A stretch of DNA of 64,000 nucleotides. Origin: Salarchaeum sp. JOR-1. Lineage in GTDB: Archaea > Halobacteriota > Halobacteria > Halobacteriales > Halobacteriaceae. Below are positions 46,129 through 56,842 of this stretch, in pieces. The DNA is taken from contig NZ_CP042241.1 of the NCBI RefSeq assembly GCF_007833275.1, forward strand, positions 496,001 through 560,000, written 5' to 3'. The translations under genes and the position numbers were made by a program. The notes beneath the pieces are model-generated. The model was not told where the DNA came from and did no database searches. It saw nothing but the letters and a program-made list of their open reading frames with translations. The stretch's first letter is position 1. Every line of letters begins with the position of its first letter.

Positions 46129-46398
46129 GTGAATCGTGACCGCGTGCGGGGCGCGCTCGCCGAGTTCGCGGGAAGCGACGCCGAACGCCGCGCGGTCGCG
46201 CGCGCCGCCGGCGACCTCGCGGACAGCGGCCGCTACGAGGACGCGACGGGCCGAGAACTCACCGCGGCGGAACTGCTCGAGCACTTGCGGGACGCGCCGG
46301 AGGAGTCGGTCGCGAGCCGATGGAACTGGTGGATCGGAAGCCTCGACCTCTCCTACGGAGGATTCGGCGAGTTCCAGGTGCGGCGGTGGCGAGCGTAG
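46129..46398 (+). CDS. Small conserved haloarchaeal protein
   Basis: This is an 89-aa protein from the GTG at 46129 (VNRDRVRGALAEFAGSDAERRAVARAAGDLADSGRY), followed by DATGRELTAAELLEHLRDAPEESVASRWNWWIGSLDLSYGGFGEFQVRRWR. The C-terminal WNWW...YGGFGEF block looks conserved in type but I cannot name the family. Helix-rich, soluble. It is 38 bp before the RNase J-like gene on the same strand and may be its partner. Confidence 0.6.
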   Translation: MNRDRVRGALAEFAGSDAERRAVARAAGDLADSGRYEDATGRELTAAELLEHLRDAPEESVASRWNWWIGSLDLSYGGFGEFQVRRWRA

Positions 46399-46436
46399 CG
46401 ACGAACCCAAACGCGCCCGGACGATAGGAGCGCGTG

Positions 46437-47690
46437 ATGGACGTACAGTTCCTCGGGGGTGCACGCGAGGTCGGGCGGAGCGCGATACTCGTCAACGACA
46501 GCCTCCTCCTCGACTACGGGATGCTCACCGGGAACCCACCCCAGGTTCCGCTGGACGCGAACCCGGACGCAGTCGTCGTCTCGCACGGCCACCTCGACCA
46601 CGTCGGCGCGCTCCCGAGTCTCCTCTCCGGGGACGACCGCCCGCCGATTCACTGGACGCCGCCCACGAGAGACCTCGCGAACACGCTCGCACGGGACACC
46701 CTGAAACTCCACGGCGGCACGCTCGCGTGTCCGTTCACGGAGACGGACGTCCACCGGATGAGCGAGGTGTCGGTGACACACGGCTACGGGGAGTCGTTCG
46801 ACGCCGCCGGCCACGAGGTGACGTTCTACAACGCCGGCCACATCCCCGGAAGCGCGCACGTCCTCGTCGAGGACAGCGATACGCGCCTGCTCTACACGGG
46901 CGACTTCCACGTGGACGACCCGGACGCGGGCGGCGTGGGCGGCCAGCGACTCGTCGCGGGGTCGCGGGCGCGCCCGGACGCGGACGCAGTCATCGTCGAG
47001 AGCACGTACAGCGACGTCAGCCACGACCCGCGCGGCGCGGTCGAAGAACGCTTCGCGGAGCGGGTCGCGCGCACCGTCTGGGGGGGCGGCACCGTCGTCG
47101 TGCCCGCGTTCGCCATCGGCCGCACCCAGGAAATCCTCATGGTGTGCGACGCGTACGACATCGACTGCTACGTCGACGGCATGGGGAAAGACGTGACGCG
47201 GAGCGTCCTCCAGTACCCCGGGTTCCTCCGGGACGCGGACGCGCTCCGGCGAGCGAAGGGACACGCGCGGTTCGTCACCGGCCGCCGAGGACAGAAAAAA
47301 CGCATCGCCGACCAGAACACCGTCGTCGTCACCACGTCCGGGATGCTCTCCGGCGGCCCCGCAATGACGTACGTCCCCGAAATCGCCGGCCACCCCCGGA
47401 ACCTTGTCGCGTTCACCGGCCACCAAGTCGAGGGAACGCCCGGCCGGGAACTCCTCGACACCGGCCAAGCCGAGCTCGACGGCCAGCGGACGCGGGTGAG
47501 CGCACGCGTCGACCAGTACGACTTCTCCGCGCACGCCGACCGCGACGGGGTTCTGGAGTTCCTTGAGTCCTATCGGGACGCCGCGGTGCTCGTGAACCAC
47601 GGCGACCGCTGTGTGGGGTTCGCGTCCGAACTCCGCGAGAACGGCCGGGACGCCCGCGCGCCCGAGCGCGGCGAGACCGTCAGGGTCTGA
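46437..47690 (+). CDS. Metallo-beta-lactamase/beta-CASP nuclease (RNase J/CPSF-like)
   Basis: This 417-aa enzyme has the metal site HGHLDH (50-55), AGHIPGSAH, YTGDFH, the beta-CASP Asp/His motifs (VESTYSD; TSGMLSGGPA; FTGHQVEGTPGREL) and the terminal SAHADRDG. That is the complete beta-CASP set, without an RNA-binding KH domain, so it fits the archaeal RNase J-like or aCPSF2-type nucleases involved in RNA end processing. 5'-exonuclease versus endonuclease use is not decided by sequence. A GTG 3 bp upstream is an alternative start. Confidence 0.9.
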   Translation: MDVQFLGGAREVGRSAILVNDSLLLDYGMLTGNPPQVPLDANPDAVVVSHGHLDHVGALPSLLSGDDRPPIHWTPPTRDLANTLARDTLKLHGGTLACPFTETDVHRMSEVSVTHGYGESFDAAGHEVTFYNAGHIPGSAHVLVEDSDTRLLYTGDFHVDDPDAGGVGGQRLVAGSRARPDADAVIVESTYSDVSHDPRGAVEERFAERVARTVWGGGTVVVPAFAIGRTQEILMVCDAYDIDCYVDGMGKDVTRSVLQYPGFLRDADALRRAKGHARFVTGRRGQKKRIADQNTVVVTTSGMLSGGPAMTYVPEIAGHPRNLVAFTGHQVEGTPGRELLDTGQAELDGQRTRVSARVDQYDFSAHADRDGVLEFLESYRDAAVLVNHGDRCVGFASELRENGRDARAPERGETVRV

Positions 47691-47732
47691 CGCGACGAAC
47701 AGACGTTTGTGCGGACGGCGGCTATGCGGGGT

Positions 47733-48398
47733 ATGACCGAGACGCCGGACGACCGCCCGCCGACGGATCGCGAATCCCCCGTCGGCGAACCCGTTATCCG
47801 CGGCGACGAACGCCTCGTCGGCGACCACGCCGCAGACGCGGTCTCCTTCGATCCCGACGACCCCGAGCGCGTCGCCGCCGCCGCGGACGCCGTTCGCGCG
47901 TTCGCCACCGGCGACCTCGCGGACGGCCATCTCGCGATGCTCCGCGGGGCCGCCGCGTGCGCCGCGCTCGTCCGCGCCGAACAGTCCTACAAGGCCGCCG
48001 CCGAACGCGCCGGCGACGACGTGACCGTTCCGTTCATCCGGAAGTGGGCGCGAGTACACGACCTCCCGCAGCCCGTCCGGCGGCACGTCGCGCTCGGCCA
48101 CATCCCGCCGACGGCCGCGAAGCACATCGCGCGCGTCGGCGGCGACACCCGATACCGGCTCGCGTGGGCCGTCCTCGACAACGACCTCACCGTCCGCCAG
48201 GTTCGTCAGATCGCGAGCGACGTGAACGACGGCCGCGCCCTCGACGACGCCCTCCGCGACCACGGCGTCACCCCCGGCGAACTCACTCTCGCACTCCCCC
48301 CGGACGCCTACCGCGACCTCCGCCGTCACGCCGCCATGACCGACACCGACCCCGGCGACATCGTCGCCGACGCCCTCGACGCCCACCTCGACGAGTAG
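47733..48398 (+). CDS. ParB-like HTH and ribbon-helix-helix-like protein
   Basis: This 221-aa protein has an acidic N-terminus, then LRGAAACAALVRAEQSYKAAAERAGDDVTVPFIRKWARVHDLPQPVRRHVALGHIPPTAAKHIARVGGDTRYRLAWAVLDNDLTVRQVRQIASDV. The second half resembles the ParB/KorB helix-turn-helix layout (entry LP..., then a second helix pair around LTVRQVR). The C-terminal ELTLALPPDAYRDLRRHAAMTDTDPGDIVADALDAHL looks like a ribbon-helix-helix. It lacks the ParB CTPase N-domain. It directly precedes tRNA-Lys. Family identity is inference. Confidence 0.6.
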   Translation: MTETPDDRPPTDRESPVGEPVIRGDERLVGDHAADAVSFDPDDPERVAAAADAVRAFATGDLADGHLAMLRGAAACAALVRAEQSYKAAAERAGDDVTVPFIRKWARVHDLPQPVRRHVALGHIPPTAAKHIARVGGDTRYRLAWAVLDNDLTVRQVRQIASDVNDGRALDDALRDHGVTPGELTLALPPDAYRDLRRHAAMTDTDPGDIVADALDAHLDE

Positions 48399-48443
48399 CC
48401 GGATGGTAAACGTTTAACCACGCCAGCACCCACGTACGGACGA

Positions 48444-48517
<74 letters not shown>

Positions 48518-48749
48518 CTTCTCCCGAAAACGACACCGTCGAGCACCGCGTAGCGCGTGCAAGACTGACGTGAACGAAGAGGGCGTCCGAGAGTTGAACA
48601 CGTGACAGCGCGAGTGGTAGCGAGCGATGACTGAGTGTTCAAATCGCGTCCCGGCCGCACTTGTACCGAGACGACTCCGAGAACCGATAGCGCGTGTTCG
48701 AGAAGGTGGTTCCGGTAGTGCTTTCGGTATCGAGTTCGAGGTAGCGGGT
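48518..48749 (+). repeat. Copy of tRNA-Lys 3' end and spacer
   Basis: GTGTTCAAATCGCG of the tRNA T arm (48495-48508) recurs exactly at 48635-48648, followed by TCCCGGCCGC where the tRNA has CCCGGCCCGC. The full copy is about 24 bp with two differences. The spacer includes GCGCGAGTGGTAGCGAGCGATGACTGAG, loosely like the palindromes elsewhere. It looks like a left-over attachment site or the scar of a small element. The remaining bases to 48749 hold no gene I can support. Confidence 0.55.
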
Positions 48750-48962
48750 ATGAACCTCGATATCGGTGTTTTCGAGGACGAGCTCGACGTCCTCGGTGTG
48801 GTTGTAGGCGTGCTCGTCGCGTTGATGGGCGTGGGGACGCTCGCCGGAATGCCGTGGCAGTACGCAAACAGCGCGGTCGTCACGGTCGGACAGATACTCG
48901 GCGCGCTCTCAGCGATCGTCATCGGACTGGGAGTGGCGTACTTCGTGCACACGACTGCGTAA
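48750..48962 (+). CDS. Small two-helix membrane protein
   Basis: This 70-aa protein starts MNLDIGVFEDELDVLGVVVGVLVALMGVGTLAGMPWQYANSAVV and ends in ILGALSAIVIGLGVAYFVHTTA, two clear membrane helices. The amphipathic N-terminus and GMPW turn suggest a conserved small subunit, possibly of the neighbouring cytochrome locus, but I cannot name it. An in-frame extension upstream reads through the tRNA repeat and is not protein-like. Confidence 0.62.
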   Translation: MNLDIGVFEDELDVLGVVVGVLVALMGVGTLAGMPWQYANSAVVTVGQILGALSAIVIGLGVAYFVHTTA

Positions 48963-49010
48963 GTCTCTATTTCAAGAAGGGCTAACCAGCGCCACCGCGT
49001 ACGCGTCAGT

Positions 49011-49265
49011 ATGACGGTTCGGGTGACGGTGTACTCGCGAGAAGACTGCCACCTCTGTGCGGACGCCATCGAAACGATCGAAGCCGTTCGGGAGCGCGTG
49101 CGCGTGGACGTGGTCATCGAGGAGGTCGACGTGGACGACGACCCAGCGTTACGGGACGCGTACGGCGAGCGCGTGCCGTACGTGTTCGTGGACGGCGACC
49201 CGGCGTTCAAGTTTCGCGTGGACGCCGACGACCTCGAAGAACGGCTCAGTCGTCCACGTCGATAA
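49011..49265 (+). CDS. Glutaredoxin-like protein with CHLC motif
   Basis: This 84-aa thioredoxin-fold protein starts MTVRVTVYSREDCHLCADAIETIEAVRERV and contains the redox motif CHLC (13-16) followed by the cis-Pro segment RVPYVFVDGDPAFKF. It matches the DUF836-type glutaredoxin-like family. It may maintain thiols or heme-assembly cysteines near the cytochrome operon. It is tail-to-tail with the small membrane protein gene, overlapping by 20 bp. Confidence 0.85.
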   Translation: MTVRVTVYSREDCHLCADAIETIEAVRERVRVDVVIEEVDVDDDPALRDAYGERVPYVFVDGDPAFKFRVDADDLEERLSRPRR

Positions 49266-49419
49266 AGACGGTGAGAAGGCCGAGAGCGACGCCAAAAACT
49301 GCGGCAGGAATCGCATACACGCCCGCAGCGCCGCCAAGCGCGGCGGCGAGAAGCAGGAGTCCGAAAAGTTTCGACCCCACGTCGAGCGCGCGGTACGCCC
49401 GGGGGGCCAGCGACACCAT
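49246..49419 (-). CDS. 57-aa membrane protein of the cytochrome bc operon
   Basis: Reading from the ATG at 49419: MVSLAPRAYRALDVGSKLFG, then a hydrophobic stretch, a turn at GGAAGVYAIP, a second hydrophobic stretch and the ending TVFIDVDD. Two short membrane helices are predicted. The ATG overlaps the cytochrome b stop as TGATG, a clear sign of translational coupling, which makes a real gene likely despite the length. It could be a small accessory subunit of the quinol-oxidising complex. Its end overlaps the convergent glutaredoxin gene by 20 bp. Confidence 0.72.
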   Translation of the reverse strand: MVSLAPRAYRALDVGSKLFGLLLLAAALGGAAGVYAIPAAVFGVALGLLTVFIDVDD

Positions 49420-50924
49420 CAGTCGTCCTGACTCGCCGCCCGCGCAGCCGTCGCCTCGCTCGAATCCTCGATTCCCTTCCGGCGCTTGCGCTGGTCGAGC
49501 ATCACGTAGACGATGATGGCTTCGACGAGCGGCACGGCGACCGTTGCGACCTGAAGTGGGAGCGTGACCTCCGCCGTCGACACGGGCGGCTGCGTGAACA
49601 CGAACGTGAACAGGCCGCCGAGCACCGGAATCGGCATCGCCCAGTGGACGAGACCGCTAACGACGGTGGCAACGGTGGCATTCATCCCGGCCATCGAGAG
49701 CATCACGATGAGCGAGATAGCGCCGACGCCGACCGCCGTGGGGAACGGTCGGTCGATGGGATCCGCCGTGAAGTGAACCTCGTGCTCCGAGTAGTCGATG
49801 AACGGCCAGAGCCCGAGCACGGTCGCGATAATACCGGGCAGGATGACGCCCGCGACGAACTCGCTGAGCGCGATACCGCCGAGTGCGCTCGAAATCGCGT
49901 CGTGGAACGGGATCGCGGGAATGATCTTGAGGATGCCGAACACCCACATGAAGTACCAGTCCGGCCCGACGTTCGCGGGTGTGCTCGCGGGATCGCTCGG
50001 CCCCCAGATGGGGAGACGCTGAACGGGGAAGAACGCCGCCAGCAGGAACAACACTCCGAACGTCATCAGGAACACGACGATTGTCACCATCGCCTGATTC
50101 GGGAACAGCGGCGTGCCGACGACGTAACTCTGATCGTCGGACTCCGGGCCGCCAGCGGAATCGTGACGCTCTCCCTGCTGTTCGGTGTGCTTCTGCCGCA
50201 CCAGCAGGAACATGTGGGCGGCGATGAGGCCGCCGATGACGAGCGGCACGAGGAACACGTGCAGGAAGAACAACCGCGGAATGACGGTCTCCGAGGCTGC
50301 CGGCCACGCACCGCCGAACACGAGGTACTGGAGCTGCTTGCCGATGAACGGAATCGTGCCCGCAATCTCGTACCCGATACCGGTCGCGGTCGCACTGTAC
50401 TCGTCGAACGGGAGCGCGTACCCAAGGAATCCCTCGAGGATACCGAGGAAGATGAGCGCGGTGCCGACGAGCCAGTTCAGTTCGCGGGGGTTCCGGTAGG
50501 AGCCCGCGAAGAACACGCGGAGCATGTGGAGTCCCATCGCAGCGACGAACAGGAACGCCGCCCAGTGGTGAACCATCCGGAGCGTCATCCCGAACCGCGT
50601 GCCGTACGTGATCTGGAGGACGGACGCAAACGCCGCCGGTACTTCCGTCCCCGCGTACGCCGCGACGCGGCCCGTGTACTCAACAGCCACTGTGCTCGGC
50701 GTGTAAATCAGGCCGAGGAACGTCCCCGTCAGAACGAGGATAACGAACGTGAACAGGCTCACCTCACCGAGGAGGAACGACCCGTAGGCGTCCTCCGGGA
50801 ACGCCTTCCCGAGGAACGTATCGTCGAGCTCGAGCCGGTCGTCGAGCCAGCGGTAGACGCGGCTCGGATTCTCGCCCTCCGACGCCGTCCCCTCCGCGGG
50901 TTTCTGGTCTGTTTCCGTGCTCAT
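49419..50924 (-). CDS. Cytochrome b subunit of a bc1/b6f-type complex
   Basis: This 501-aa cytochrome b carries the heme-binding His pairs (His119/120 with His133, and His222 with His237; TLRMVHHWAAFLFVAAMGLHMLRVFFAGSYR and FFLHVFLVPLVIGGLIAAHMFLLVRQ) and, after a linker (about 245-275), the quinol-site PDWYFMWVF like the PEWY of b6f subunit IV. So b6 and subunit IV are fused in one chain. It should oxidise menaquinol and pass electrons to the Rieske protein encoded immediately upstream. The N-terminal 30 residues are acidic and disordered. Confidence 0.95.
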   Translation of the reverse strand: MSTETDQKPAEGTASEGENPSRVYRWLDDRLELDDTFLGKAFPEDAYGSFLLGEVSLFTFVILVLTGTFLGLIYTPSTVAVEYTGRVAAYAGTEVPAAFASVLQITYGTRFGMTLRMVHHWAAFLFVAAMGLHMLRVFFAGSYRNPRELNWLVGTALIFLGILEGFLGYALPFDEYSATATGIGYEIAGTIPFIGKQLQYLVFGGAWPAASETVIPRLFFLHVFLVPLVIGGLIAAHMFLLVRQKHTEQQGERHDSAGGPESDDQSYVVGTPLFPNQAMVTIVVFLMTFGVLFLLAAFFPVQRLPIWGPSDPASTPANVGPDWYFMWVFGILKIIPAIPFHDAISSALGGIALSEFVAGVILPGIIATVLGLWPFIDYSEHEVHFTADPIDRPFPTAVGVGAISLIVMLSMAGMNATVATVVSGLVHWAMPIPVLGGLFTFVFTQPPVSTAEVTLPLQVATVAVPLVEAIIVYVMLDQRKRRKGIEDSSEATAARAASQDD

Positions 50925-50925
50925 A

Positions 50926-51606
50926 TCACTCTCCGCCTCCCGCCCCGATGGGCGCCTCGAAGTTTCCGGTCGCCATCAGGAGGTCGCCCTCCTCCGTCAC
51001 GCCGATTGGGAGCTGGGGGAGCGGGCGCGGTGCCGGCCCACCGACGACCTCACAGCCGTTCAAGGGGTCGAAGACGCTCTGATGGCACGGACACAGGAGG
51101 TCTTGGCCGTCACGCTGACTGACCTGGCAGCCCGCGTGCGTGCACACCTTCGAGTACGCCGCGTACCCCTCGACGGTTCCATCGAGAAGTGTCGGCTCAG
51201 AATACTGCCCCTGCTCGAATCGGACGAGCAGCGTCGCGGTCTGTCCCGCCGCCCTGAGCGCGCCGCCGCCCTCCGCCTCCGGGAAGACGGTCATCGTGTT
51301 CCCGCTCCCGGCCGGAATCGCATCCAGGCCGATACGGTTCCCCTCCCCGTCGACGAGGTGGGTGCCGCTCACGTACATCGTCTTGTACGTCAGCGTCGAC
51401 GTGTCCTTCACGGCCGCGGAGTCAACGCCCACGAGGCCGTTCACCGCGAACGACCCGATAGCAGCCGCCCCAGCGATACCCGCGAAGAGTTTCGCCGCGT
51501 TCCGACGCGTCTCGACGAGCGTATCTCGCTCGGGAGGCTGCTCGGGCTCTCCCCCTGGCTCCGGCTCCTGTTCCGCATCCGTCGTGGTGTCGTCGTTCGT
51601 AGACAT
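50926..51606 (-). CDS. Rieske iron-sulfur protein
   Basis: This 226-aa protein has a Tat-type anchor (RRNAAKLFAGIAG at 34-46, then a hydrophobic stretch) and a Rieske domain with CTHAGC (155-160) and CPCHQS (172-177), supplying the Cys/His ligands of the 2Fe-2S cluster. The signal is probably not cleaved and acts as the membrane tether. It takes electrons from quinol at the cytochrome b and hands them to halocyanin-like carriers. The acidic N-terminal 28 residues face the cytoplasm. Its start codon overlaps the upstream stop (TAATG). Confidence 0.95.
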   Translation of the reverse strand: MSTNDDTTTDAEQEPEPGGEPEQPPERDTLVETRRNAAKLFAGIAGAAAIGSFAVNGLVGVDSAAVKDTSTLTYKTMYVSGTHLVDGEGNRIGLDAIPAGSGNTMTVFPEAEGGGALRAAGQTATLLVRFEQGQYSEPTLLDGTVEGYAAYSKVCTHAGCQVSQRDGQDLLCPCHQSVFDPLNGCEVVGGPAPRPLPQLPIGVTEEGDLLMATGNFEAPIGAGGGE

Positions 51607-52205
51607 TAGTGGTCACGTTCCTCCGCAACGTCGATGCTCGGAATGAAGTACGTGTGGTAGAGCAACACCGTCTCAGCGAGGCTCATGCACAGCAACGCCC
51701 CGTAGAACCCGAGGAACTGGTGGCGAGCCGCGCCGAACACTTCGCCCGCGAACAACGCCGCGAACACGACGGTCGCAAACGTGAACCCGCCGACGAGCCA
51801 CACGCCAGTCAAGTTCGCCTTCGCGGGCCAGTACGCGACGACGCTCCGGTACTCGGACTCCAAGTAATCGGGGAGGTTGAGGTCTGTTCCATCGGTCGGT
51901 TCGATTGGCTCATCCGAACGCCCCACACGATGCGCGAACCGAATGCTCGCGAAGAGCACCCCGAACAGTCCGAATAGACCCAGCCAGGTCACGACACCCG
52001 CGACGTTAACGTTAATTTCCGTCGGCGTGTCGATGAAGTACCCGGTCGGGTTCAGCGAACTGTTCGGCGCCGGCTGGAGAGCGATCTCTTCGCCCCCCGC
52101 GTGGCCGCCACTCGCCAGAGCGACGAACCACATCGGCACCAGTACGGCGCTGATGAGCAGTACGATGACAGCGGTTTCCCGTCTCATATCAAGCTTCGTG
52201 TCCAT
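51606..52205 (-). CDS. Membrane protein of the cytochrome bc operon
   Basis: This is a 199-aa protein with about four membrane segments: near 9-30 (TAVIVLLISAVLVPMWFVAL), 66-88 (VAGVVTWLGLFGLFGVLFASIRF), 133-155 (LTGVWLVGGFTFATVVFAALFAGE) and 163-182 (FLGFYGALLCMSLAETVLLY). The region PNSSLNPTGYFIDTPTEINVNVAG lies outside. No heme-binding His pairs are evident. Its TAATG overlap with the Rieske gene shows it belongs to this operon. It is probably a haloarchaea-specific subunit. The Met at 52205 is one choice; a Met six residues on is also possible. Confidence 0.72.
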   Translation of the reverse strand: MDTKLDMRRETAVIVLLISAVLVPMWFVALASGGHAGGEEIALQPAPNSSLNPTGYFIDTPTEINVNVAGVVTWLGLFGLFGVLFASIRFAHRVGRSDEPIEPTDGTDLNLPDYLESEYRSVVAYWPAKANLTGVWLVGGFTFATVVFAALFAGEVFGAARHQFLGFYGALLCMSLAETVLLYHTYFIPSIDVAEERDH

Positions 52206-52278
52206 GACGCCGCCCGGAATCGGACGACAGTCGATAGTTGGACTTCTAGTGGGGAGATTGGGAGAGACATACATCGTT

Positions 52279-52320
52279 GTTTCGGTTACGCTGGACGCGA
52301 AACGGCCGCCTAACCGAAAC
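52279..52320. promoter_or_regulatory. Inverted repeat in the divergent bc-complex/halocyanin promoter region
   Basis: GTTTCGGTTA (52279-52288) and TAACCGAAAC (52311-52320) are perfect 10-bp inverted arms separated by 22 bp. They lie in the 173-bp region between the divergently transcribed bc operon and halocyanin gene. The large spacing fits two half-sites for a dimeric or tetrameric regulator rather than a hairpin. A shared control point for electron-transport genes is a reasonable inference. Confidence 0.55.
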
Positions 52321-52378
52321 CACTTCAACACTCCCCGTCCCAAACCCAACTAGAACCGTCCACACGGACACACTAATC

Positions 52379-53071
52379 ATGAACAGGAGGGAATTCCTCG
52401 CGGGCGCGGCCGGCACGAGCGCACTCGCGCTCACCAGCACCACCGCCACCGCCCAAGAAGACGGCGAAGGAAGCGATCCGCGCCAAGGCAGCGGAACCAA
52501 AGACGATCCGTACATCGTCGAGATGCGTACTGAGAGCAGCGAGTACTACTTCGACCCGGTCGGTATCTACGTCGAACCCGGCGACACCATCCAGTGGGTG
52601 AACGCGTCCGGAGACCACAGCACAACCTCATACACCACAGACAACCCACAAAGTAGTGTTCGCCGCATCCCCGACGGAGCCGACAGCTGGAATAGCGGCA
52701 CGCTCCAAGAAGACGGCGCAACGTTCACGCACACCTTCGAAACCCCCGGTACGTACGACTACTACTGCATCCCGCACAAGACACTCGGCATGGTCGCTCG
52801 ACTCGTCGTCGGCGAACCCGGCGGCCCCGCTGCCGAAGGATCGATCCCGAACGACGTCGGTTCCGGCATCGTTCCCGACTCAAAAACCATCGTCGAACAA
52901 AAAGCACTTTCCTACCCATACATCCCCAATACCGGCGCCAGCTCCCTCCCCGGACTCGCCGTCGGCGCACTCACCCTCTTCGGCCTCGGAAACGCCTACA
53001 TGCTCAGCGAATACGACGTCCTCTCCGGCCGCTACAAGAACTCGGACGACACCCAGACCGGACTCGAATAA
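52379..53071 (+). CDS. Membrane-anchored halocyanin (blue-copper protein)
   Basis: This 230-aa protein has a Tat signal (RREFLAG at 3-9), a single cupredoxin domain with copper ligands His80 (SGDHSTT), Cys130, His133 and Met138 (YYCIPHKTLGM), and a C-terminal membrane anchor (about 185-210, LPGLAVGALTLFGLGNAYML). It should accept electrons from the Rieske protein encoded opposite it and pass them to a terminal oxidase. Codon use becomes richer in CAC/ACC/CTC than the upstream operon but without a clear sign of transfer. Confidence 0.9.
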   Translation: MNRREFLAGAAGTSALALTSTTATAQEDGEGSDPRQGSGTKDDPYIVEMRTESSEYYFDPVGIYVEPGDTIQWVNASGDHSTTSYTTDNPQSSVRRIPDGADSWNSGTLQEDGATFTHTFETPGTYDYYCIPHKTLGMVARLVVGEPGGPAAEGSIPNDVGSGIVPDSKTIVEQKALSYPYIPNTGASSLPGLAVGALTLFGLGNAYMLSEYDVLSGRYKNSDDTQTGLE

Positions 53072-53226
53072 CGTCCACACCCCGCGACCCGCATTCTCCA
53101 CATTCACAACCACGAGACGTCCCACCAGACCACAGCGTTATCACTCACCGATAGCTGAAGGCAGAGAGGCATCCACAGACACGTACCGTCACGCCAGCGA
53201 CTAGCGAACTACGAGACCGACGAAAA

Positions 53227-53301
53227 GCCAAGGGCCGGATTTGAACCGGCGATGGGCGGCTCTGCAGGCCGCTGCGTTAGGCCGGACTCTGCCACCTTGG
53301 C
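53227..53301 (-). tRNA. tRNA-Cys (GCA anticodon)
   Basis: This 75-nt cloverleaf on the minus strand has acceptor GCCAAGG/CCTTGGC, anticodon stem GCGGC/GCCGC with loop CTGCAGA (anticodon GCA), and T arm GCCGG-TTCAAAT-CCGGC. It is the last gene of the rRNA operon region, but a terminator-like hairpin separates it from 5S rRNA. Confidence 0.93.
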
Positions 53302-53381
53302 ACACCTCCTGCTTGACCGCCAGCCGATTTAGGGATTGCGGAACGCCACTGCACGGCGCCACCGCTCTCCGACATAAATGC

Positions 53382-53416
53382 AAAAAGCCCCGAACAGCAC
53401 CGCTGCTGTTCGAGGC
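53382..53416 (-). terminator. Terminator-like hairpin between 5S rRNA and tRNA-Cys
   Basis: On the minus strand, a 13-bp stem (CTCGAACAGCA paired with TGCTGTTCGGG-type arm, 53387-53416, with one mismatch) is followed directly by TTTTT (53386-53382). This is an intrinsic-terminator shape just downstream of 5S rRNA. A CTAAAT box about 28 bp upstream of tRNA-Cys could then restart transcription. Confidence 0.65.
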
Positions 53417-53429
53417 TAAGTATGAATAG

Positions 53430-53550
53430 TAGGCGGCGAACCGGATTTCCCAGAGGCTCGCGCACTCCAGTACTGACCGGAACGCAGGCGGGCTTATCTT
53501 CCGTGTTCGGGATGGGTACGGGAGTCGCCCCGCCGCTATGGCCGCCTTAA
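53430..53550 (-). rRNA. rrf: 5S ribosomal RNA
   Basis: The minus strand reads TTAAGGCGGCCATAGCGGCG at the start and ends in CGGTTCGCCGCCTA; the ends pair as helix I. The internal CCGAACACGGAAGATAAGCCC is the universal loop region of 5S rRNA. About 121 nt, normal archaeal length. It is the third rRNA of the operon. Confidence 0.95.
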
Positions 53551-53617
53551 CGCCGACCCACGGAATCGAACCGTGGTACGCCAAACGTCGGTGGTCAAAC
53601 TGACCGTGTAATACGTG

Positions 53618-53641
53618 CAATCCAAATTGCGCCTGGACTCG
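53618..53641 (-). other. 3' arm of the 23S processing stem
   Basis: CAATCC (53618-53623) and CTGGACTCG (53633-53641) downstream of 23S are complementary to GGATTG (56675-56680) and CGAGTCCAG (56657-56665) upstream of it. Together they would form a long helix around pre-23S with an unpaired bulge, the bulge-helix-bulge shape cut by the archaeal splicing endonuclease. Confidence 0.7.
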
Positions 53642-53665
53642 CTCAACATCGTGTCGAGCGTACGA

Positions 53666-56580
<2,915 letters not shown>

Positions 56581-56656
56581 ATACTCACCACAGAGTGGTG
56601 AGAGACTCACCATAGAAATGGTGAGGATTTGGATTTCGCTCATCACGAATGATGAA

Positions 56657-56680
56657 CGAGTCCAGTGGACGCCTGGATTG
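56657..56680 (-). other. 5' arm of the 23S processing stem
   Basis: Complement of the segment at 53618-53641: CGAGTCCAG and GGATTG with non-pairing bases between. It lies in the spacer between tRNA-Ala and 23S, about 75-100 bp before the mature 5' end. Confidence 0.7.
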
Positions 56681-56803
56681 CACGTACACACGGTCTTCAT
56701 CGCACGTCCCGTGGGTGACACGGGAGCGTACATCGACCCTTCCCAGCCACGCTTTCGCCGGCTGGTGCATCAGTCGAACTCAACTCATCGTTGCGCCGTC
56801 TCC

Positions 56804-56814
56804 CACTTAAGGGA
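56804..56814 (-). promoter_or_regulatory. Internal promoter in the tRNA-Ala/23S spacer
   Basis: CCACTTAAGGG (read here on the plus strand) is the same box as in the tandem promoters upstream of 16S. It lies about 30 bp downstream of tRNA-Ala in the transcription direction and would start extra transcripts of 23S and 5S. Internal spacer promoters of this kind are known in haloarchaeal rRNA operons. A stem CCAGCC...GGCTGG (56746-56768) follows, at a similar distance as in the upstream promoter units. Confidence 0.65.
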
Positions 56815-56842
56815 CACGGTTCACGTCCGAGTTGAGAGTAAT

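Noticed and set aside
48635-48658. A second tRNA-Lys gene
   Set aside because: Only the T arm and part of the acceptor are present; there is no D arm or anticodon stem before it.
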